NCBI RefSeq assembly: GCF_964355755.1
Contig: NC_092670.1
Span: 39,977,795-40,041,794 of the forward strand
DNA: 64,000 nt
Direction: 5' to 3'
From: Antedon mediterranea
Lineage: Eukaryota; Echinodermata; Crinoidea; Comatulida; Antedonidae
Shown: one piece after another, positions 45,601 through 64,000 of the stretch
How the letters are laid out: each line of letters opens with the position of its first letter
How positions within the stretch are numbered: the first letter of the stretch is position 1
Notes under the pieces: model-generated
Seen by the model: only the letters and a program-made list of their open reading frames with translations
Told to the model about the DNA's origin: nothing
Databases searched by the model: none
Program-made: the position numbers and the translations under genes

Positions 45601-47746
45601 AATGTGCAATAATGCCACAAACAATGACGAAAAAGCTGAAATACCAGAAGATGGATTGGATAGGCTGTTACCAGAATCTCGCAAAAAAACCGAGCAGGAT
45701 GGTGGTATGAAACTAGAAACCAATTATTCAACAACATCCAATTTTGCCTATGTTGTATTTGATAGCAGAGGGGGGTAACTTAAGTATTAAGGATGCCGAC
45801 GTTGAGCTGTTCATTCTAGCAGGGCCAATTTCCACAACGCAAGAAATCTATATTTATATTGATCCCAAGGCCCGATTATTAAACCCCGGTCAGGATGATC
45901 CACCCCAAAGTGGGATAGAACAGAGGGAAACTAGGGTAGCACCAATTGTACATTGTGGCCCACCGGATACCGAGTTCCTTAGCCATGTCGTCCTAACCAT
46001 TCCACATAACGCAGAGAACGAGGACAACTGGCAATTTAACCCCGTCCGGTAATTAAATTACAGCACAAACCGGATGACCAAAGAAAGGTACTGTAAATCA
46101 AAGGGCCTACATTTAATGTTAGAGAGTGGTGGTAGATTCCATCCGATTATCGGTACTGTATCTTTTTCCGAAGTATCATAGGAGTATTTGGTAATACAAC
46201 ATCACATGTGTTTCACATGTATCAATAGTAATCTAATAATAATTATTATATAATATGATATATAAATCAAAAGCATGGAGTATAATTCTTTACTCCATGA
46301 TCAAATGGCAAATTACTGAAAATAATGGGTATCATTTATTATATAATATAATAATAACTAATCTCACCTTACATGATACAAGCACCCCATGTGATACAAC
46401 AAATGAGATCCTGTATTACAAATATTCCTTTGAAACTTTGTAAATAGATAGTATGTAGAGATATAGGGCTGGAAATTGGGTGCTATAAGAAGGCTTATTT
46501 TATTAATAGCACACGGAATTTTCTTTAATCGCGTATGAGATGATTTAACAAATAATATTCAAATTATTACTGTATCTTTAATTATTCGATTTCAGAATTT
46601 GAGAAAAAGGCAAAAGAAAACATAAAATTACAACAGAAACTGGATGAACAAACAGAAGGTATTTTATTCATAACAATTATCATTTGGTTAAAGCATGCAA
46701 TAATAGTTTTTATTATCAACAAATGATTTTATATACCTTTTTTCAGAAATCAAGAACCTTCGGTTTGCTTCGGGAGAATGTAAAGATAATGGTGAGTTAA
46801 GCATCCTTTCTCTCTCTTTTAATATAAAAAATAATATAAAATATACAATACCAATAATATGATCGAAAAAAAACAATGTTATTCACATGAATAATATTGG
46901 TTGAAAAAGTTTTTAAAAACACAATTGTTATAAACACGCACAGTGTCGAAGAGCATATTTAATGGATGACGAATACTTTGACGTGTTTGTAACAATATTC
47001 CTTGCAAATGGTTTGTATAATGTCAATAACATTGATGTGTTTTTCGATATTATTGGAATTGTATATTTTATATTATTTTTTATGTTAAAAGAGAGAAAAA
47101 GAATGCTTTCCTTTCTAATATATACTATTTGTTGCATTTAGAGGGGAAATTCACTCATGCCCAAAATAATGACAACACTGAACAAGAGGATGAATTGGAT
47201 AGGCTGTTACGAGAATCTCGCCAAAGAGCCGAACAGGATGGTGATATGAAACTGGAAAGAAATTATTCAACAACATCCAATTTTGCCTATGGTGTGTTTG
47301 ATAGCAGAGGGGGTAACTTGAGTATTAAGGATGCCGATGTTGAGCTGTTCATTCCAGCAGGGGCAATTTCCACAACGCAAGAGATCTATATTTATATTGA
47401 TCCCAAGGCCCGATTACTAAACCCCGATCAGGGTGATCCTCCCCAAAGTGGGATAGAACAGAGGGAAACTAGAGTAGCACCAATTGTACATTGTGGGCCA
47501 CCGGGTACCAAGTTCCTTAGCCATGTTGTCCTAACCATTCCACATAACGCAGAGAATGAAGACAACTGGCAATTTACCCCCGTCCGGTCTGAAGGAGACA
47601 GACATTATTGGCAGAATATAGGAACAGATTGTAATGATAACGCAGATGACGACAGCATTGTTATTGTCAATGGTGGATTCTGTGTTTTTATGGTGAAACA
47701 CTTCACTAGTTTTACTCTCATGAAAGATTCGCCTAACTACAGATGA
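42604..47746 (+). CDS. Gene F: helical domain, coiled coil, ZU5 (523 aa)
   Basis: Coding exons 42604-43288, 44123-44188, 44539-44601, 44848-44892, 46596-46658, 46747-46791 and 47142-47746 (stop). Every junction is phase 1, and the sum is 524 codons including the stop. The first ATG (ACCATGG, good context) lies 5 bp after a TTTATTTCAG acceptor, so a 5' UTR exon lies upstream. Residues 1-228 are helical with no recognised family (YLQALVKKLTEMDQFLG; AYALLFSVVPKTLENIKSI). Short exons encode coiled coil (RENDRLRELLDE, LQKLLDEQAK, LQQKLDEQTE). The terminal exon is a ZU5 domain (FIPAGAISTTQEIYIYI, CGPPGT, MVKHFTSFTL). There is no linker or death domain, so F may be a regulator or partner rather than an effector. 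The model skips the broken ZU5 exon at 45597-46052; skipping keeps the frame. Confidence 0.75.
43894..43936. repeat. Short inverted repeat in intron 1 of F
   Basis: GTATTTGCTTGGGTAG and its exact reverse complement, separated by about 10 bases. Confidence 0.8.
44221..44322. repeat. Perfect 30-bp inverted repeat in intron 2 of F
   Basis: Arms 44221-44250 and 44293-44322 are exact reverse complements (they contain TATCGGATATCG). The loop is 42 bp. Likely a small MITE. Confidence 0.9.
45200..45260. repeat. 12-bp tandem repeat
   Basis: CTATGACATGGC repeated about five times within the intron before the broken ZU5 exon. Confidence 0.85.
45597..46052 (+). pseudogene. Broken duplicate ZU5 exon of gene F
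   Basis: It is preceded by an ATTTAG acceptor in the same phase as the intact terminal exon (47142-47746) and closely similar to it. A G-run is one base longer (six versus five) at about 45771-45776, shifting the frame to an immediate stop. The downstream frame resumes at NLSIKDADVELFI and ends early at PVR plus a stop, where the intact copy continues with about 50 residues. Two flanking coiled-coil mini-exons are duplicated with it (44539-44601 and 44848-44892 versus 46596-46658 and 46747-46791). It could act as an alternative terminal exon. Confidence 0.8.
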
Positions 47747-47986
47747 ATCTTTAAAAAATTACCTTTTTAAGAATTATAATAGTACAGTGACCTAAAAGTA
47801 AAAAGTGCAGTGATTATTAAATATAATAGTTAGATATTTAAATGTATGCAATTGATAAAGTATGTAAAATACGTAAATGAATTATGTAATTGTTACTCAA
47901 CCATTTAGTTTTCTTTGTTTTAATTCTTCTCTAGGTCTATTTATATAACATTGATCTACCCTTCCACTGATAAGAAATTGCGTTAA

Positions 47987-47992
47987 AATAAA
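47987..47992 (+). terminator. Polyadenylation signal AATAAA
   Basis: AATAAA about 240 bp after the stop of gene F. Confidence 0.45.
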
Positions 47993-48074
47993 ATTATTAA
48001 ATTATCTCAATACAGTACTTTTTTTGGCCAAGTATTACCAATAGTAAATTAATAACTATCCTATCAGATAGGTG

Positions 48075-48331
48075 GTAATCTCCCTGATACAATTCACCGG
48101 GGTAACCCCCTACTCTTTTTGAATAGTGAACTGGGTTCTTTCAAGTGCACACAGGTTATAACTGTGTACACGACACTGGACCTACGGTTTATAGTCCTTA
48201 TCCAAGAATACTTATTCCAACACCAGAACTAGGAGAATCGGGCTCAACCCCATGCCGATATTGTTGGCTCTTTAGGTACGGTAAACGGCGACCCTGCCTT
48301 ATAACCGCTCGGCCATTTGACTCGCTTTGAT
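48075..48331 (-). mobile_element. tRNA-derived SINE
   Basis: The minus strand starts with a tRNA Leu/Ser-like A box (TGGCCGAGCGG) and a B-box-like GGTTGAGCCCG. A body shared with 55440-55715 follows, including ACCTACGGTTTATAGTCCTT (plus strand) and CACCGGGGTAACCCC. Confidence 0.65.
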
Positions 48332-50504
48332 GAATGATGAAACATAGAGGAGAAACTATAGATAATTATTGGATTCTATGATCAATAGATATTTTTGTGC
48401 TCGCACCTGGCCTTATTCTGTGTTTACGTTTGTCATGATGTTGTTACTATCCATGTCGTTTCAGGTCCAGTAGGGTTAATGTGAACACATTGTAATTTAG
48501 AACCAAATACCAATAACGTTAATGATAGTAGGCCTATCCTTGTATGTCTGTACTAATTATATTATGTTTCTATCGTCTTTAAAATATAGGCCTACCACTA
48601 ATATCATAAAGATACACCCGGCAAATGCCATTTCCTCTTCCTAATTTTTAATTTCAAGTTACTAGATTTAACAAAATTTTTGTTCCTGTTTCGTTATTTG
48701 CTGCTTTCTGTGCTCGATTTCTGCTTAATTTATATACACTTTATCATTGTTTTCTTTTTTTCGTTTACCTTTTTTATGAAATATTATTATTGCATATAAT
48801 GTAACACAAAACACTATATCTATTTTTTTCATTTATTTGTTACTATGTCATATTATTATTATGTTTCAGGCTTGCCCAACACAAGTACTTCTTCTTCGGG
48901 ATCAAGCCTTCTTTCAATGTTTATTTTGTCATAATATTTTCACACTTTATTTTGTTACCATGACATTGAAAGTAAATAAATGTTCAAATGCAAAAAAAAA
49001 AAAAAAATATATTAGAGATTTTCAAATCATGTTTGATTGAAAAAATGTTCATCTGGTTTGAAGATACGTTATTCTAAAATTATATTTTTAGTTTCTCAAA
49101 ATAGAATTTAAATATAAAAATATCCAAGTATTTGTATTGCGGTGTGAATAGAGCCTATTCTATTTAGTATTTATGTATGTTCGGTATTTCTTCTCCTTTT
49201 TTTTTGGATTTGAATTGCAATAAAGTTTCCTTGTTTGTATTAAATTGAAATTAAATTGAGTTATATCAATTGGAATGGAATCCATAAGTTTTATTATGTA
49301 TGAAAATTATATATTTGTATAATTGATTTTGATGTAGAAATTATGAAAAAGAATGCCTACACTGTTTTTCTAATTTTACTTATACAATTTAAAGAAAGTA
49401 CTGTATTAACAAGCTATATTCGTAAAACGTATAGCATTTCTTCATAATTTTAGAAAAATAAACATGAAATGTTTAATACATTAATGTTTGTGGTGGATTT
49501 TTGTGTGTGTGACCTCAAATAGAATTTTACTAATACTAAAACATACCGGTATGGCCTGACAAAACAACCATACATCTGATCGACTGACGATGGTAGCAGA
49601 AATTGAGCCAATTTTAGATATGATCGAGGAGGCCAGTTTGTTTATGATTTGAAAAATAAATGATGATGATGATGATGACGATGATGATAATCAACTTTGC
49701 TATAGTCGCCGTTATCACATAGAAAATGTATTCATTTCAACTTTATTAATATAGAATGTAACCAGCTTTCCAACTAAGCATTCAAAATGACAAAATATCT
49801 ATATCTATATATAATGAACTAAAATAAAAATTACAATATAAAATCGTAATTAGTTCAGTAAAAAACATGAATGCTCCAGTGAAGATCTGTGTTTAAATAA
49901 GACAGTCTTGTGCTCACATCAAATGGGTAGGTTGACTTCATATTAAGCATGCAGAAGACTTATAAACTGTAAATTTGCTTTTGTGCATTTCGTACGTGTA
50001 GGTATCATCATCATCATAATCGTCACCATCTTTATCATCAATATCATCATCGTCACCATCTTTATCATCATCATCGTCACCATCTTTATCATCGTCATCA
50101 TCGTCGTCCTCCTCTTTATCATTCAATTTTATTTTAGTTGCATAAGATACCGTACATCATTTATGTAATAACAACACATGAGAGTAGAATGCACTTATGC
50201 TGGAGAAACTTAAATAAGCCAAGAGGGCTTTAAGGCTAGTTCCAACAGAAAAAAAGAATTCAAAAAGTATATCTGTTCATAAATATTTCAAGTGTGGTCA
50301 ACAAATAAATAAATAATTAATAATGAATAAATAAATAAAGGGAAAACAATTACACCCATGATCTTGAAATAGGCCTACCGTCCTTTTTTATTAATCATAA
50401 TACAATTTCTAATGTAAATTCCATGAAAGTGTCTGAAACATGTTTAACAAGGGTGGTTGGAAATCAACATGTTTTTATGTATGCGTAAGTAATAAATGTG
50501 AACT

Positions 50505-50585
50505 GAACTGAACTTGTATTGTATCTCTTTTAAATCAGAGACACAGTCTCAATGAGATGTGCAACAAGTTTACAGTGAAAAATAA
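50505..50585 (-). mobile_element. LINE 3' tail (same family as 9735-9831)
   Basis: Reverse complement of CTGTAAACTTGTTGCACATC ... GAGATACAAT ... GTTCAGTTCAG, nearly identical to the copy at 9735-9831. Confidence 0.6.
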
Positions 50586-50726
50586 TACGCACACGCTTAT
50601 ATATATATATATACAGTATATACAAAAAAAATGTGGGTATGACAAATGTAATGTATGTAACGTTTATGTTAGGCAAAATATTTAAAATATCGCCCTCTAT
50701 TGGTAATCATCAACTACTCCGGTGAG

Positions 50727-50734
50727 TGACGTCA
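50727..50734 (+). promoter_or_regulatory. CRE palindrome near the Scribble 5' end
   Basis: TGACGTCA, the full cAMP-response-element consensus, 168 bp before the Scribble ATG in a locally GC-richer stretch. Its use is not shown by sequence alone. Confidence 0.35.
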
Positions 50735-50805
50735 TTTGGGCGGACATGTTGTTTGGGTTGCGGTTTGATCAAAAGTTTGTGTTGGCATTAGACGTACTAA
50801 ACTAA

Positions 50806-64000
<13,195 letters not shown>

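Noticed and set aside
48130-48331. Possible tRNA gene
   Set aside because: A and B boxes are present but there is no acceptor-stem pairing, and the body is shared with other SINE copies.
49938-50126. Asp-rich minus-strand open frame
   Set aside because: Translation of an ATC/GAT microsatellite.

Overview
The window is animal genomic DNA: AT-rich, with multi-exon genes carrying GT-AG introns, many degraded LINE tails, tRNA-like SINEs, MITEs and tandem repeats. The gene content (a Scribble orthologue, a cluster of ZU5/death-domain genes, and a Ty3/gypsy element resembling the mag/SURL type) together with frequent TAGGCCTA-like words suggests an invertebrate deuterostome, probably an echinoderm. 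That placement is inference, not proof.

Layout. 1-6,600: transposon debris, including a foldback-like element (491-4057) with arms made of CAACTGG repeats, a second inverted-arm element around a decayed ORF (4058-6090), and no confident host gene. 6,600-11,530 (minus): a decayed ZU5/death paralogue (psi-A) carrying a 2.0-kb DNA transposon in an intron and a MITE fragment in an exon, plus a remnant of another death domain. 11,647-13,442 (plus): the last exons of an unidentified coiled-coil gene, followed by a 30-bp minisatellite. 14,808-19,227: a Ty3/gypsy LTR retrotransposon with identical LTRs, inserted into a decayed C2H2 zinc-finger sequence. 20,133-26,321 (minus): an orphan ZU5 half-exon fused to a LINE tail (B2) and a seven-exon ZU5/death gene with a frameshift (B1). 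27,895-28,358: a solo LTR carrying perfect heat-shock elements. 29,913-39,949 (minus): a complete ten-exon, 852-residue ZU5-linker-death gene (C). 42,604-47,746 (plus): a divergently oriented gene (F) with an unknown helical N-terminus, coiled-coil mini-exons and a terminal ZU5 exon that has been duplicated. 50,902-61,306 (plus): the first five coding exons of Scribble, spread over 10 kb of repeat-rich introns; the gene continues past the window.

The ZU5/death genes are the main theme. ZU5 and death domains occur together in UNC5, PIDD and ankyrins, which act in signalling and cell-death scaffolds. Here at least six ZU5 exons and four death-domain exons or remnants lie within 41 kb, attached to different N-terminal modules and divided by introns whose phases permit module exchange. 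Only gene C, and gene F with its broken exon skipped, read through intact. This looks like a birth-and-death cluster of death-fold adaptors, possibly immune. That role is inferred from architecture only. Exon models were built by eye from splice sites, phase and comparison between paralogues; no transcript or database evidence was available.
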